Notes under the pieces: model-generated
Database searches by the model: none
Seen by the model: the letters and a program-made list of their open reading frames with translations, nothing else
What the model was told of the DNA's origin: nothing
Translations under genes and position numbers: made by a program
Shown: in pieces, positions 24,055 to 33,185 of the stretch
Numbering within the stretch: the first letter of the stretch is position 1
Layout: each line of letters opens with the position of its first letter
Assembly: GCF_019464495.1 (NCBI RefSeq)
Contig: NZ_CP080492.1
Coordinates: forward strand, 1,302,001 to 1,366,000
Source: Leucobacter luti
GTDB taxonomy: Bacteria; Actinomycetota; Actinomycetes; Actinomycetales; Microbacteriaceae
DNA length: 64,000 nucleotides
Reading direction: 5' to 3'

Positions 24055-25664
24055 TCAAGCAATGAGCGGTGCGCCTCGCAACCACGCCTCGGCCACTTCG
24101 GCACTCACGAGCGTGCCTGCCCCCGTCGCCCCCTCGGGACGACCCGCAAGAGGCGCTTCGAGAAACGCGGTGCCGCCGAGATCAATGTGCACCCACGGCA
24201 CATCTCCCGCGAAGCCACCGAGATAGCTCGCCGCGTGCCGCCCCATGTCCGGCCGGTCAAGCGGGGCATTTCGCACCCCCGCCACCCGACTCTCCAGGGC
24301 AGACTCCTCCCCATAGGGCAGCGGAATGGGCCACACCGGATCAAGAGCCACACGCCCAGCGTGCTCAACTGCTCGCGCCAGACCCTCATGGTTCGACCAG
24401 ATCCCCGACGCCCGAAGCCCCGCTCCGCCATCGGTGAGTGTGCCAGCGTCGAGGATCACGGCGTGACCACGTTCGCGGCACCACGCGATCCCATCCGCGA
24501 GCACCAGGCGCCCCTCACAGTCAGTATCGACGACTTCACTGGTCGCCCCGCCCGGGTGCGTCACCACATCTCCCGGGCGTTGCGCCGTCCCAGATATCAC
24601 GTTCTCGCACAGCGGGAGAATTGCTTCCACCCGACGCCCGTCCGCGAGGTCTGCGCCCGTGGCTTGCGCGCTCAACACGAGCGCAGCAGACATTGCAGCT
24701 GCGGCGGCCATATCGGCCTTCATCCAAGACATCTCGCTTGAGTCCTGTTTCACGTTGAGCCCGCCCGAGTCGAACGTGATTCCCTTCCCCACGAGGCCGA
24801 GCGTTGCCGCAGCTGCCGCATCACTTCCCCACGTCAGCCGAACGACGCGGGGTGCGCGATCACTCCCGCTCCCGACGCCAATCGTGGCACCGAACCCGCG
24901 CGAGGCGAGCTCGTCTCCCGCCCACACTTCACACTGCACCCCTGCACCCTCCGCAAGGGCTGAAATCTCTGCGGCGAGCTCTGCTGGCCCGAGCAGATTT
25001 GGCGGGCGCTCGGTCAACCGCCGCACCCAGGCCACTGCCGCAGCCTGACGCTGCGCTCGATCCGACACCACGGCTCCGTCGCCGAAGATCGGCCTCACTG
25101 CGCGCGCCGCGTGTTCAGAGCCGTCGTCCTCGGCCGGGTCCGCACCCCCAACACCGCACCACGCCAGAGCGCCTCGCGCTGTGCGTCCCGCAACCCTCCC
25201 CATTCGTCCGCGTCTTCGCGCGGGAGCGCGTCACCCACTCGACTACCCGCGGGCCAATACAGAGTCCCACCCGGTGCTGCAGCGCCGAAGCGCCAGCCGG
25301 CTTCAGCGAGGCGTTCGAGGTCTCCCGGGGCGCCGGGGCCCGTCCTGCGAGCTGGGACATGACAGGCAACCACCGTTCGAGGCCCGGCTGCGGTCAAGAT
25401 AACGAACCGGGCCGCTCCGCCGGCAGCCGCACTGCCAGCGCTCCTGGCGACTCCGCCCGCGTCAAGGTACGCGACGAGTTGCGCTTCGGCCGCCGCGACG
25501 TCCGTGCGTGCCGCGTCATCGCTCGCGAAGAGCGCGACGGCGAGCGCGGCTCTGCCCGCCGCCAGACCGCTGGCAAGCTCTGGAGATTCTGCAGCTGCCG
25601 CACCCCCGGGCGCAGGGAGGCTGGGAAGCAAGAGGTAGTGCACGGTGCCCGTGTCGGCGGTCAC
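24055..25664 (-). CDS. M17 leucyl aminopeptidase; frame shifted near 25.1 kb
   Basis: Zinc/manganese aminopeptidase that cleaves N-terminal residues of imported peptides. GTG 25664 overlaps the transporter lipoprotein stop (GTGA). The N-terminal domain reads in one frame to about 25100 (ALWRGAVLGVRTRPRTTALN); the catalytic domain continues in another frame from there (VRPIFGDGAVVSDRAQRQ, then RPPNLLGPAELA). Metal and active-site motifs: LVGKGITFDSGGLNVK, MKADMAAAAA, and DTDCEGRLVLAD in place of the usual NTDAEGR. A one-base loss in the GC run at about 25098-25110 explains the break. The corrected protein would be about 536 aa, near family length. Confidence 0.78.
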
Positions 25665-27310
25665 GAGGCAACCCGTTCAACCGAGGTGAGCGTTTGCGTC
25701 GAGAGGTTGTTAATGGACCCCACTAGCGGCGACAGCACGAAGCCGGTCCACTGAGGACTGTGCGCCTCAATCACCTGAGGATTGACGTAGACAATGTACG
25801 GACGATCGTCAAAGATGATCTGCTGCATCTCGTCGATGATCGCCCGGCGCTTCGCCTCATCGAGCTCGATGGCCTGCGCGGCATAAAGTTCGTCGTAGCG
25901 TGGGTTGCAGTATCCGCTGTCAGAGTTGTTTCCCCATGAGCCACAGGTGAGGGTGCTCAAGATGAAGTCCGGCTCCACTGGGGGTGTCCAGTTCCACATC
26001 GCAATGTCGTACTCGAGGTACTGGTTGTCGGGTGCGGTGATCGCGTCCCAGGCCGCATCAGGATCCATTTTGCGCTGTTCCACGAGCACTCCGATCTCCT
26101 CCCAGCCGCGCTGCATGGTTTGGAATGCCCGGTCGCCCGACCCGCTTTCCTCTGTGGGGAACACCAGTTCGTACTTCATCGGCACACCGTCGGCCACTCG
26201 GATCCCATCGGCACCGCGTGCATATCCCAGCCCGTCAAGGATGGAATTCGCCGCAGCGATGTCAAACGGCAACCCTGAAATAGATTCATTTGCAAATCCC
26301 GTGGCCGGTGACAGGAGCGCTCCGCCCGGTGCGGCATGGCCCAGATACGTCTGATCGACAATCTCGCTGCGATCAATTGCATACTCCAGCGCTTGGCGCA
26401 CCTCGGGGACGAGCAGCTCTCGGTGTTCCGGCTTGTCTGGGTTGGTGTTGATGATGACATTCTTGATGGTCACGCTCGGGCCCGTCTCCACGGTCATCCC
26501 CGCATCCTTGAGGGTCTGGACGGCAGTGGGCGGCGTCATCTGGCCGATCATGTCGACCTGGCCGCTCTTCAGAGCGGACACCATTGCGTCATCGTTCGCG
26601 AAGAACTGGAAGCCGAACCCATCAATCTTGGGCTTCGTGCCGTACCAGTTCTCATTGCCCGAGAACATCATGAGCTGATCTTTCTCGTACTTTTCCATGA
26701 TGAAGGGGCCGCCAGAGACGATCGGCGCAGCATTGTCGAACGTGGTGATTTCGCTGCCGTCCCCCTGGGCAAGTGGGGCCCAAATGTGCTCGGGAAGGAT
26801 ATGCAGCGCCTGAACCTGGGTCAGCACGTTGGCCACCGGCGACTCGTAGTGGAACACCACGGTGGTGTCGTCAATCGCCTCGGCCGTCTGCAGGTGAGCA
26901 ACCCACCCTGCCAGAATGCCTGTCGGCCCAGCCTGGTGCTCGACGATCATATTCGCGGTGAACGCCACATCTCGGGCCGTCAGAGGCTTCCCGTCTGACC
27001 ACTGCTGATCTGCAACGGTCGTGAACGTCCAGGTCTTGCCGTCTTCCGACGATTCCCATGATTCGGCGAACGAGGGGACGATCTCGAGATTCTCGTCGTA
27101 CTCGGTGAGGTGCGGATAGACATACTGATAGAGCACACTCGAGTAGTCGGAGTCAGACACAAAGGGGTTCAGCGAGTCAACGAGCGACGTAGTTCCGACC
27201 CGAAGAAAGTTCTCACCCGCCCCTGATCCGCCTGGTGCGCAGGCCGATGCTGTCAGTGCCAACACTGCTGCAATCATCACCGCTGCAGCTCTTCGCGTCC
27301 AGATCTTCAT
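25661..27310 (-). CDS. Peptide/oligopeptide ABC transporter substrate-binding lipoprotein
   Basis: 549-aa family 5 solute-binding protein. N-terminal signal with lipobox (VLALTASAC, Cys about residue 24) predicts export and lipid anchoring. SBP_bac_5 pattern: VDSLNPFVSDSDYSSVLYQY, FAESWESSEDGKTWTFTTV, SDGKPLTARDVAFTANMIV and VRQALEYAIDRSEIV. Divergent from the permease/ATPase genes, with which it forms the complete transporter, and translationally coupled to the M17 aminopeptidase. A GntR-type motif sits in the divergent promoter. Ligand unknown; family members bind di- to oligopeptides, or sugars in some actinobacteria. Confidence 0.88.
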   Translation of the reverse strand: MKIWTRRAAAVMIAAVLALTASACAPGGSGAGENFLRVGTTSLVDSLNPFVSDSDYSSVLYQYVYPHLTEYDENLEIVPSFAESWESSEDGKTWTFTTVADQQWSDGKPLTARDVAFTANMIVEHQAGPTGILAGWVAHLQTAEAIDDTTVVFHYESPVANVLTQVQALHILPEHIWAPLAQGDGSEITTFDNAAPIVSGGPFIMEKYEKDQLMMFSGNENWYGTKPKIDGFGFQFFANDDAMVSALKSGQVDMIGQMTPPTAVQTLKDAGMTVETGPSVTIKNVIINTNPDKPEHRELLVPEVRQALEYAIDRSEIVDQTYLGHAAPGGALLSPATGFANESISGLPFDIAAANSILDGLGYARGADGIRVADGVPMKYELVFPTEESGSGDRAFQTMQRGWEEIGVLVEQRKMDPDAAWDAITAPDNQYLEYDIAMWNWTPPVEPDFILSTLTCGSWGNNSDSGYCNPRYDELYAAQAIELDEAKRRAIIDEMQQIIFDDRPYIVYVNPQVIEAHSPQWTGFVLSPLVGSINNLSTQTLTSVERVAS

Positions 27311-27369
27311 TGATCAGCTCCTCATTGCTCTTGATCCAGTCGACTCCGACGCCCTAGGATCTCAGTACA

Positions 27370-27383
27370 CTTAGCATACTATG
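27370..27383. promoter_or_regulatory. Candidate GntR operator in the transporter divergent promoter
   Basis: CTTAGCATACTATG within the 125-nt gap between the substrate-binding gene and the permease genes; similar to the motifs at 24025 and 32114. Confidence 0.5.
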
Positions 27384-27435
27384 TAGGTGCGACCACCGAT
27401 AGACGCATTTCAACCGGCCATGGAAAGGACTGCTG

Positions 27436-28398
27436 ATGCATCGAGGGAGATACATCTGGCACCGCACGGTGTTTGCACTGATCACCGTGTTCGTCGCCAT
27501 ATCCCTGAACTTTGTCCTCTTTCGGGTACTTCCCGGATCCGCTGTGACACGTATTTCGCGGGTGCCCAACGCATCGCCTGAACTCAAAGAAGCGCTCGAG
27601 AAGCAGTTTGGACTCGATAAGTCCGTCTGGGAGCAGTACCTGCTGTATCTCAAGGGACTCTTCACCGGCAACCTCGGGGTGTCTTTCAACAACCGGCAGC
27701 CGGTCGCGGAGAATCTCTCTCACGCCTTCATGAACACGCTGCCGCTCGTCCTCACCGGCACAATCATCGCGCTCATCATCGGGATCCTGCTCGGCGTGCT
27801 GAGCGCAGTGCGCCGCGGCAGCATCTTTGACCACACGATGACGAACATTTCCGTGCTGTTTTACGCGTTCCCCACCCAGTTCCTCGGCGCGATGCTCCTC
27901 ATCGCCTTCGCAGGAGTGTTGCCCTCGGCAGGCATGAGCGATCCATTTGCGGCGGCCGCTGGCCCGTGGGATCAATTCCTGGACCAGGCGAGACATCTTA
28001 TTCTGCCAGTGGCGACGCTCGTGCTCACTCTGTACGCAGAGAACCTTCTGATCATGCGCTCAGCAGTGCTCGAGACGCTGGGCGAGGACTACATTCTGAC
28101 GGCTCGTGCCAAAGGGCTCTCCCGCGGCCGCATCATCCGCTCCTACGCAATCCGCAATGCCATGCTGCCGACGGTCACCATGATCGCGCTCGCACTCGGC
28201 ACAGTTGTCAGCGGCGCGATCCTCATCGAGGTCATCTATTCCTGGCCGGGGATCGGGCGCGCACTGTATGAAGCAGTGCTCCAGCGCGACTACCCCATGC
28301 TCCAGGGCGGCTTCCTCATCATCACCATCATCGTTGTCGTCTGCAATTACCTCGCCGACCTCAGTTACGCGTGGATTGATCCTCGCGTAGCGAATTGA
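27436..28398 (+). CDS. ABC transporter permease (DppB/OppB type)
   Basis: 320-aa inner membrane permease. ATG 27436 preceded by AAAGGA. First membrane helix TVFALITVFVAISLNFVLFR, the N-terminal OppB-type domain (LPGSAVTRISRVPNASPELK), then the permease core and the EAA-type cytoplasmic loop DYILTARAKGLSRGRIIRSY with AIRNAMLPTV, which docks to the ATPase. Ends in DLSYAWIDPRVAN. First gene of a three-gene plus-strand operon and 13 nt from the next permease. Confidence 0.9.
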   Translation: MHRGRYIWHRTVFALITVFVAISLNFVLFRVLPGSAVTRISRVPNASPELKEALEKQFGLDKSVWEQYLLYLKGLFTGNLGVSFNNRQPVAENLSHAFMNTLPLVLTGTIIALIIGILLGVLSAVRRGSIFDHTMTNISVLFYAFPTQFLGAMLLIAFAGVLPSAGMSDPFAAAAGPWDQFLDQARHLILPVATLVLTLYAENLLIMRSAVLETLGEDYILTARAKGLSRGRIIRSYAIRNAMLPTVTMIALALGTVVSGAILIEVIYSWPGIGRALYEAVLQRDYPMLQGGFLIITIIVVVCNYLADLSYAWIDPRVAN

Positions 28399-28411
28399 GA
28401 GTGGAGCATCT

Positions 28412-29557
28412 ATGTCTACCCCAGGAACCACACTGTTCTCACTCCCGCGAAAGAAGCGCCCCCAGACCCGCAAGCGGGGGGCATTTCTCACTGCGGCACG
28501 GCAGCCCAGCGCAATCATCGGAATCGCGATCATCATCGGGTTCATCCTGATTTCACTCTTCGCTCCGCTCATGACCCCGCACTCAAGCCGCGCGGTCACC
28601 TGCGGCGTCTTTGAGCCACCGTCAACTCAGCATTGGTTGGGCTGTGACGACGGCGGCGTCGATGTCCTCACCCTGGTGCTCGAGGGCGGCAGAGTCTCGA
28701 TGTTTGTCGGGTTCACCGCCGCTGCGATTGCACTCATCATCGGCACAAGCGTGGGAATCCTGTCCGGATACTTCGGCGGCTGGGTCGACACCGTGCTCAT
28801 GCGAATCACCGACTACTTCCTCGTGATTCCCCAGATCGTGCTCATGATCGTGATCGCTGCTGTCTGGGGGCCGAGCCTCGACCACGTGATCGTGGTGATT
28901 GGCGCGTTGATGTGGACCGCGACCGCCCGCATCGTTCGATCCCAGGTCAAATCGATCCGAGAACGCGTGTATGTCCGGCGTGTGGAGGCGATCGGCGGCG
29001 GCCACACCCGGATCATCCTGCGCCATATCCTCCCCCAGCTTGGGCCACTTCTCGCCGCAAGCGGAGTACTGGCGATCACCGTTGCCATCTTCAACGAGAC
29101 CGCGCTCGCGTTCCTCGGGCTTTCCGACCCGAACGCCATCACGTGGGGCACGATCATGGAGCGAGCATTCAGCCGAGCCGCAATCAGCACGGGAGCGTGG
29201 TGGGCAATCGTTCCAGCTGGAATCGCCGTCGCCCTCCTGATTCTCGGCTGCTACTTGCTGGGCCGAGCCATCGAAGACGCGCTCAACCCTCGCCTCAAGA
29301 TCTCGCATCTCGCACTGCGGACCTGGGCGGTGCGCCCGCTGGGTTCCACCGTCGAGATCGACCGGCGATCACGGGCGCAGCGCCGGATCGCTGCTGCGCA
29401 GGAGACACCGGGCTCCGCCCGGCCCGCCGAGCAAGACTCAGCCAGCACCCCGGAGCCGGAGCCCGCAGCGCCGAGCCCCGGCGCCGATCCGGCCCAGCCA
29501 GCGCCGCCACCCGGCGCCGATCCGGTGCAGCCAGACACGAATGGAGACCGCGCATGA
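28412..29557 (+). CDS. ABC transporter permease (DppC/OppC type) with long C-terminal tail
   Basis: 381-aa permease: SAIIGIAIIIGFILISLFAP first helix, IALIIGTSVGILSGYFGGWV, and the coupling loop VYVRRVEAIGGGHTRIILRH with ILPQLGPLLAASGV. After the core (about residue 300) there is an unusual extension of about 80 residues rich in Pro, Ala, Glu and Gln (STPEPEPAAPSPGADPAQPA) with a duplicated PGADP-QP element, likely disordered in the cytoplasm. The stop overlaps the ATPase start (ATGA). Confidence 0.88.
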   Translation: MSTPGTTLFSLPRKKRPQTRKRGAFLTAARQPSAIIGIAIIIGFILISLFAPLMTPHSSRAVTCGVFEPPSTQHWLGCDDGGVDVLTLVLEGGRVSMFVGFTAAAIALIIGTSVGILSGYFGGWVDTVLMRITDYFLVIPQIVLMIVIAAVWGPSLDHVIVVIGALMWTATARIVRSQVKSIRERVYVRRVEAIGGGHTRIILRHILPQLGPLLAASGVLAITVAIFNETALAFLGLSDPNAITWGTIMERAFSRAAISTGAWWAIVPAGIAVALLILGCYLLGRAIEDALNPRLKISHLALRTWAVRPLGSTVEIDRRSRAQRRIAAAQETPGSARPAEQDSASTPEPEPAAPSPGADPAQPAPPPGADPVQPDTNGDRA

Positions 29558-31212
29558 TCCCTACTCCGTCCTCTCTGGGGAACTCCGACGTAGTCCCCAC
29601 ACCTGCGCTTGAAATCCGGAACCTGCATGTGTGGTTTCGCTCCGACGACGGGAGCGAGATCGAAACCGTCCGTGGAATCGACCTCACGGTCGCGCCAGGC
29701 GAGCGCATCGGACTCGTCGGCGAGTCCGGGTGCGGGAAGACGACGACCATCCTCGCAGCCCTCGGTCTCCTCCCCGCAAATGCCACAGTTGCAGGCGAAG
29801 TCCGCTTTGCCGGCACCGACATCCTGAACGGGGGCGACGCCGGAATCCGGCCGCACCGCTGGACCGACATCGCGATGGTCTTCCAAGGGGCAATGAGCGC
29901 ATTCAACCCGGTGAAGACCATCGGCTGGCAGATTGAAGAAGCGCTCCGCTTCCACGGACGCAGTGGCCCTGAAATACAGGCGCGGGTGCTCGAACTGCTG
30001 GAGCTCGTCGGCCTCCCCGCAGGTACGGAGGGGCAGTACCCGCACGAGCTGTCTGGCGGGATGAAGCAGCGTGCGGTGATCGCCATGGCGCTCTCCTGCG
30101 ATCCCAAGGTGCTGCTCGCAGACGAACCCACCACCGCACTTGACGTTGTGGTGCAGGCTCAAATTCTGCGACTTCTCGTTGATCTTTCCGAGCGACTTGG
30201 ACTCGCGGTGATTCTCGTCACCCACGATCTCGGCGTCGTAGCGCAGAGCTGCTCGCGTGCGGCCGTGATGCGCGACGGTGTGATCGTGGAAACCGGGACG
30301 GTGGAGCAGCTGTATCGCGCCCCGCGCTCGGACTACACCCGGGAACTGTTCGAGTCAACGCCTGACATCGAGATGGTTGCGGGCTCCGGCACGATTGCGC
30401 CACATGCGACACCACTTCTTCGCGTTGAGCACCTGTCTGTCGACTATCCGGGCAAACCGGTCACCCACGCTGTGGACGATGTCTCGTTCACCGTCTCCCG
30501 GGGTGAACTGGTCGCACTCGTAGGGCAGTCAGGATGCGGCAAGACGACGACACTCCAGGCCGTTCTCGGCCTGATTCCGGGAGCCCGCGGCACGATCGAC
30601 CTCGATGGAACACCGGTGTTGGGGGCTCGCAGGTCAGAACGGAAGCGGCACCGGCGCCGCGTACAGCCGATCTTTCAAGACCCGTACGAGTCGCTCGACG
30701 TCCGATTCACCGTCGGCGATACGCTCGAGGAGCCGCTCCTGATCCACCGGGTGGGCGGAAGCCGCGCGGAGCGGCGGGATCTGGTCGTGTCCGCGCTCGA
30801 GTCAGTGGGGCTCACGCCTCCCGAGCGCTTCATCGACCGGTATCCCCATCAGCTGTCTGGCGGCCAGCGCCAGCGAGTGGCAATTGCTGCAGGGCTCGTC
30901 CTCCAGCCCTCACTATTGCTCGCAGATGAGCCGGTGAGCATGCTTGACGTCTCAGTGCGTTCCGGCGTCTTGAGACTGCTCGCCGACCTCAAGGAGCAAC
31001 AGGGATTGGGGATCCTCATGATCACCCACGACCTGTCTACGGCGGCTGAGTACGCAGACCGGATCATCGTGATGCGCGGAGGCAAAATCGTTGAGTCCGG
31101 GGCGCCGCAGGACGTGGTGCATCGGCCACGCGAGCCGTACACCCGCCTCTTGATCGACAGCATTCCGAGCCCCGACCCAGCGCGCGCGGCCCGCCGAGCC
31201 GTCGAAGCGTAG
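29554..31212 (+). CDS. Duplicated ABC transporter ATPase (DppD-DppF fusion)
   Basis: 552-aa protein with two ATP-binding cassettes in one chain. First cassette: Walker A GLVGESGCGKTTTI, signature HELSGGMKQRAVIAMALSCD, Walker B VLLADEPTTALDV. Second cassette after about residue 290: ALVGQSGCGKTTTLQ, HQLSGGQRQRVAIAAGL, LLLADEPVSMLDV (with Met-Leu replacing the usual Ser-Ala in the D-loop). Powers uptake with the two permeases and the lipoprotein. ATG 29554 is chosen because it overlaps the permease stop; the frame is open far upstream, but that portion is antisense-like reading of the permease. Confidence 0.9.
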   Translation: MIPTPSSLGNSDVVPTPALEIRNLHVWFRSDDGSEIETVRGIDLTVAPGERIGLVGESGCGKTTTILAALGLLPANATVAGEVRFAGTDILNGGDAGIRPHRWTDIAMVFQGAMSAFNPVKTIGWQIEEALRFHGRSGPEIQARVLELLELVGLPAGTEGQYPHELSGGMKQRAVIAMALSCDPKVLLADEPTTALDVVVQAQILRLLVDLSERLGLAVILVTHDLGVVAQSCSRAAVMRDGVIVETGTVEQLYRAPRSDYTRELFESTPDIEMVAGSGTIAPHATPLLRVEHLSVDYPGKPVTHAVDDVSFTVSRGELVALVGQSGCGKTTTLQAVLGLIPGARGTIDLDGTPVLGARRSERKRHRRRVQPIFQDPYESLDVRFTVGDTLEEPLLIHRVGGSRAERRDLVVSALESVGLTPPERFIDRYPHQLSGGQRQRVAIAAGLVLQPSLLLADEPVSMLDVSVRSGVLRLLADLKEQQGLGILMITHDLSTAAEYADRIIVMRGGKIVESGAPQDVVHRPREPYTRLLIDSIPSPDPARAARRAVEA

Positions 31213-32092
31213 CGCGTCCCGGAGCGCGGCCGCCGCGACTATTCGGCGGCCGCCGCTGCGGAGGCTGGGCGCTGCCCAGGCTCCGCACCGCCCATGAGCC
31301 TCCAGCGCCCGGCCGCACGAGCTGGGAGTCGCTGCGCCTACCCTGCACATAGAACACGTACTCGTCTGCCCGGTATGTCTGTTGGTAGGAGTCGAACGCG
31401 ACATCGTCTTCGGTGTAACTCACACCGCGGACGCGCATGACCACGTCTGTGGGGCTGAGTTCCAATTGCTCGCGCTCCCACTGGCTGGGGCGATCAACTT
31501 GGAACACTTGCTCCGCGTAGGCTTCCACGATTCCGTATCGCTGCGCGAGCAACTCATAGAGCGAACTGCCATCGGCAAGCTGTTCTTCGTCGATCGCGGG
31601 GACGAGGCTGAGCGGAATCGTCGCCCGCTCTGCGACGGTCAGACGCCCGCCGCGCAGACGAACTCGGCTGATTTCCCAGACCGGCTGCCCCTCCTGAATG
31701 TTCAGGGCACGCACGTGGTTCAGACCAGGCATGCCCACGGAGAGGCCGACGAGACGCGTCTCGAATGCTACCGTGCGTGCATCGTCCGAGATGGTCCCCA
31801 GGAGCGCGCCTGACCGGCCAGGCTCGCTGACGAGCTTCGGTTCTGCTACGAAGGTGCCGACCCCCTGGTGGCGCTCGATCACCCCGTCATGATCGAGTTC
31901 GTCGAGCGCACGGCGCACCGAGATCACGCTCACATCGGCAAGCTTCGTCAGTTCTGCCGTGCTGGGGAGTTTGTCGCCTGGACGCAGACCGTTTTCTTCG
32001 ATCAACCGCAGCACCAGGTCATACACGCGCTGATACCGCAGTTCGCGGACCGGGGCCTCAGCCCCTCTCACGTTGCTTCGAACTTCGCTCAT
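31064..32092 (-). CDS. GntR-family (UTRA) transcriptional regulator; probable frameshift at 3' end
   Basis: Local regulator of the transporter/catabolic regulon. ATG 32092 (MSEVRSNVRGAEAPVRELRY) has GGGAG about 7 nt upstream; the open frame extends to 32125, but that part is the candidate operator. Winged helix: YDLVLRLIEENGLRPGDKLP and STAELTKLADVSVISVRRAL; the UTRA effector domain follows and ends in DSYQQTYRADEYVFYVQGRR. UTRA proteins normally stop there. Here the frame runs about 90 residues further, through the terminator and antisense to the ATPase gene. One more G in the GGG run (minus strand, 31341-31343) would create a TAG stop at 31338 and a 251-aa protein, the normal family size. 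Confidence 0.82.
   Translation of the reverse strand: MSEVRSNVRGAEAPVRELRYQRVYDLVLRLIEENGLRPGDKLPSTAELTKLADVSVISVRRALDELDHDGVIERHQGVGTFVAEPKLVSEPGRSGALLGTISDDARTVAFETRLVGLSVGMPGLNHVRALNIQEGQPVWEISRVRLRGGRLTVAERATIPLSLVPAIDEEQLADGSSLYELLAQRYGIVEAYAEQVFQVDRPSQWEREQLELSPTDVVMRVRGVSYTEDDVAFDSYQQTYRADEYVFYVQGRRSDSQLVRPGAGGSWAVRSLGSAQPPQRRPPNSRGGRAPGRATLRRLGGPRALGRGSECCRSRGGCTARVADAPRPAAPRTQRFCLRASR
31226..31253. terminator. Hairpin between convergent ABC and gntR genes
   Basis: 10-bp arms GCGGCCGCCG (31226-31235) and CGGCGGCCGC (31244-31253), 8-nt loop, no T tract. Its position 14 nt after the ATPase stop suggests a GC-rich terminator serving both convergent genes. Confidence 0.55.
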
Positions 32093-32113
32093 GCGGACTC
32101 CCTGCTCACTGTG

Positions 32114-32125
32114 CATAGTTAGCAT
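32114..32125. promoter_or_regulatory. Candidate GntR autoregulatory operator
   Basis: CATAGTTAGCAT (minus strand ATGCTAACTATG), about 22 nt before the gntR start; its ACTATG half matches the transporter site at 27370. The similarity is partial. Confidence 0.4.
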
Positions 32126-32272
32126 TCATTCAATGAACTCAGAATAGCAAGTGAAGTGTCGTGCGCGCGGCACCTCCTCAGTGAATGCCCGGAAGGCAGC
32201 GCCCGGACCCCGCACCAGATGTGCGCGAGAGTGCACGCAGGCGCAGAGGTGCAGAGCGCTCAAGCGCTGGCG

Positions 32273-32830
32273 TTAGCGCAACCGAGCATCCCAGAACGCG
32301 CGGAGCTGCTCGCTCTTGCGGAACACGATCGTGTCCCACTCTTCATCGGTTGTCGCGCTGTCGGCGAAATCAGACGGGATCTTGAAGAGCTGGAGCGCGA
32401 CACTGAATCGGGCGCACACGGTGGCATAGGAGTAGGCCTCCATGTCCACGAGCTCGGCGCCGAGACTCGAAATGTGTGCGCGTTGCGCGTCATCTTTCAC
32501 GAATACGTCGCCCGTGGCAATCGTTGCCGTCCGCTCGGGCAGAAGAACCTCGCCCGCAGGGGTGAGCTCCGGTGAGGGCAGTGAGAAGTCGTGCTGCACG
32601 ACACGCGTCACCTGCACTACTTCGTCGAGGCTCAAGCGGTCTGGGCCGTCACCAACGACACCCGCCGTGCCCAGCACGACGACGCGGTCGACGGGGGTCT
32701 CGGCAAGGGCCGCCGCAAGCGCCACAGCGCCCTGCACCTTCCCGACCCCGGTGACGAGGTGGGGCACATCTGCGAACGCAAATGCCTCGTCCCTGTGGGC
32801 GAATACGAGCAGTGTGGTGGACTCCGACAT
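32273..32830 (-). CDS. Nucleosidase/phosphorylase-superfamily protein (MTA/SAH nucleosidase-like)
   Basis: 185-aa member of the PNP_UDP fold. LLVFAHRDEAFAFADVPHLV, then TGVGKVQGAVALAAALAE (phosphate/ribose loop GVGK), VVVLGTAGVVGDGPDRLSL, and the ribose-binding signature AELVDMEAYSYATVCARF with the Met-Glu pair typical of MTA/SAH nucleosidases. A late FKIPSDFADSATTDEEW supplies the catalytic Asp region. It is shorter than E. coli MtnN (about 230 aa). With LuxS 1 kb away it likely releases adenine from S-adenosylhomocysteine, feeding S-ribosylhomocysteine to LuxS. Confidence 0.75.
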   Translation of the reverse strand: MSESTTLLVFAHRDEAFAFADVPHLVTGVGKVQGAVALAAALAETPVDRVVVLGTAGVVGDGPDRLSLDEVVQVTRVVQHDFSLPSPELTPAGEVLLPERTATIATGDVFVKDDAQRAHISSLGAELVDMEAYSYATVCARFSVALQLFKIPSDFADSATTDEEWDTIVFRKSEQLRAFWDARLR

Positions 32831-33105
32831 GGCTGATTCTCCCCTGCGCCGGAGCGCTTCGTAAATGAAATTCGGATCAAGACTAGCGTTTTTCGAAGAC
32901 TTGTTCTAAACTGAGGCAAGCTCGCAAGCAGTTCGCGTGATTTTCCTCAGATCTCGATGGATTCGAATCTCGATGGAATGCCTCCCACTCCGCGATATGC
33001 AGCTCGCAGCTTCTGATGCTCCACGGTCATCCATAGGGCCTTGCATCTTGCTTCGCCGTCATTCAGGACGCACTCCGTGCACAGTTCCTGAGGTAGTGAA
33101 GCCCC
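32831..33105. other. Intergenic region upstream of the nucleosidase and the 101-aa gene
   Basis: No supported gene. It holds the minus-strand nucleosidase promoter area and the long 5' leader of the gene at 33186. TCGAAGACTTGTTCTA at 32893-32908 resembles a LexA box with two mismatches, too weak to call. Confidence 0.35.
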
Positions 33106-33169
33106 GGCTCGTTCCCGAGCCCCGCACCCGCGAGAAAGACTTGGCGGGTTCCGCACCATGATGGTGCGG
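33106..33169 (+). promoter_or_regulatory. Structured leader with two hairpins before the 101-aa gene
   Basis: Hairpin 1: GGCTCG (33106-33111), TTCC loop, CGAGCC (33116-33121). Hairpin 2: CCGCACCA (33151-33158), TGA loop, TGGTGCGG (33162-33169), ending 4 nt before the GAAAGGA ribosome binding site of the gene at 33186. A structured 5' leader may control translation. Confidence 0.45.
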
Positions 33170-33185
33170 CGCGAAAGGACACATC

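Noticed and set aside
28912..29553. Upstream extension of the duplicated ATPase frame
   Set aside because: Overlaps the DppC-like permease in another frame; the ATG at 29554 overlaps the permease stop and begins the real ATPase.
31064..31337. Extended C-terminus of the GntR regulator as a new domain
   Set aside because: It overlaps the terminator and is antisense to the ATPase end; a one-base correction gives the normal UTRA length.
32893..32908. LexA/SOS box TCGAAGACTTGTTCTA
   Set aside because: Two mismatches to the actinobacterial consensus and nearly 300 nt from the nearest downstream gene, with no repair gene adjacent.
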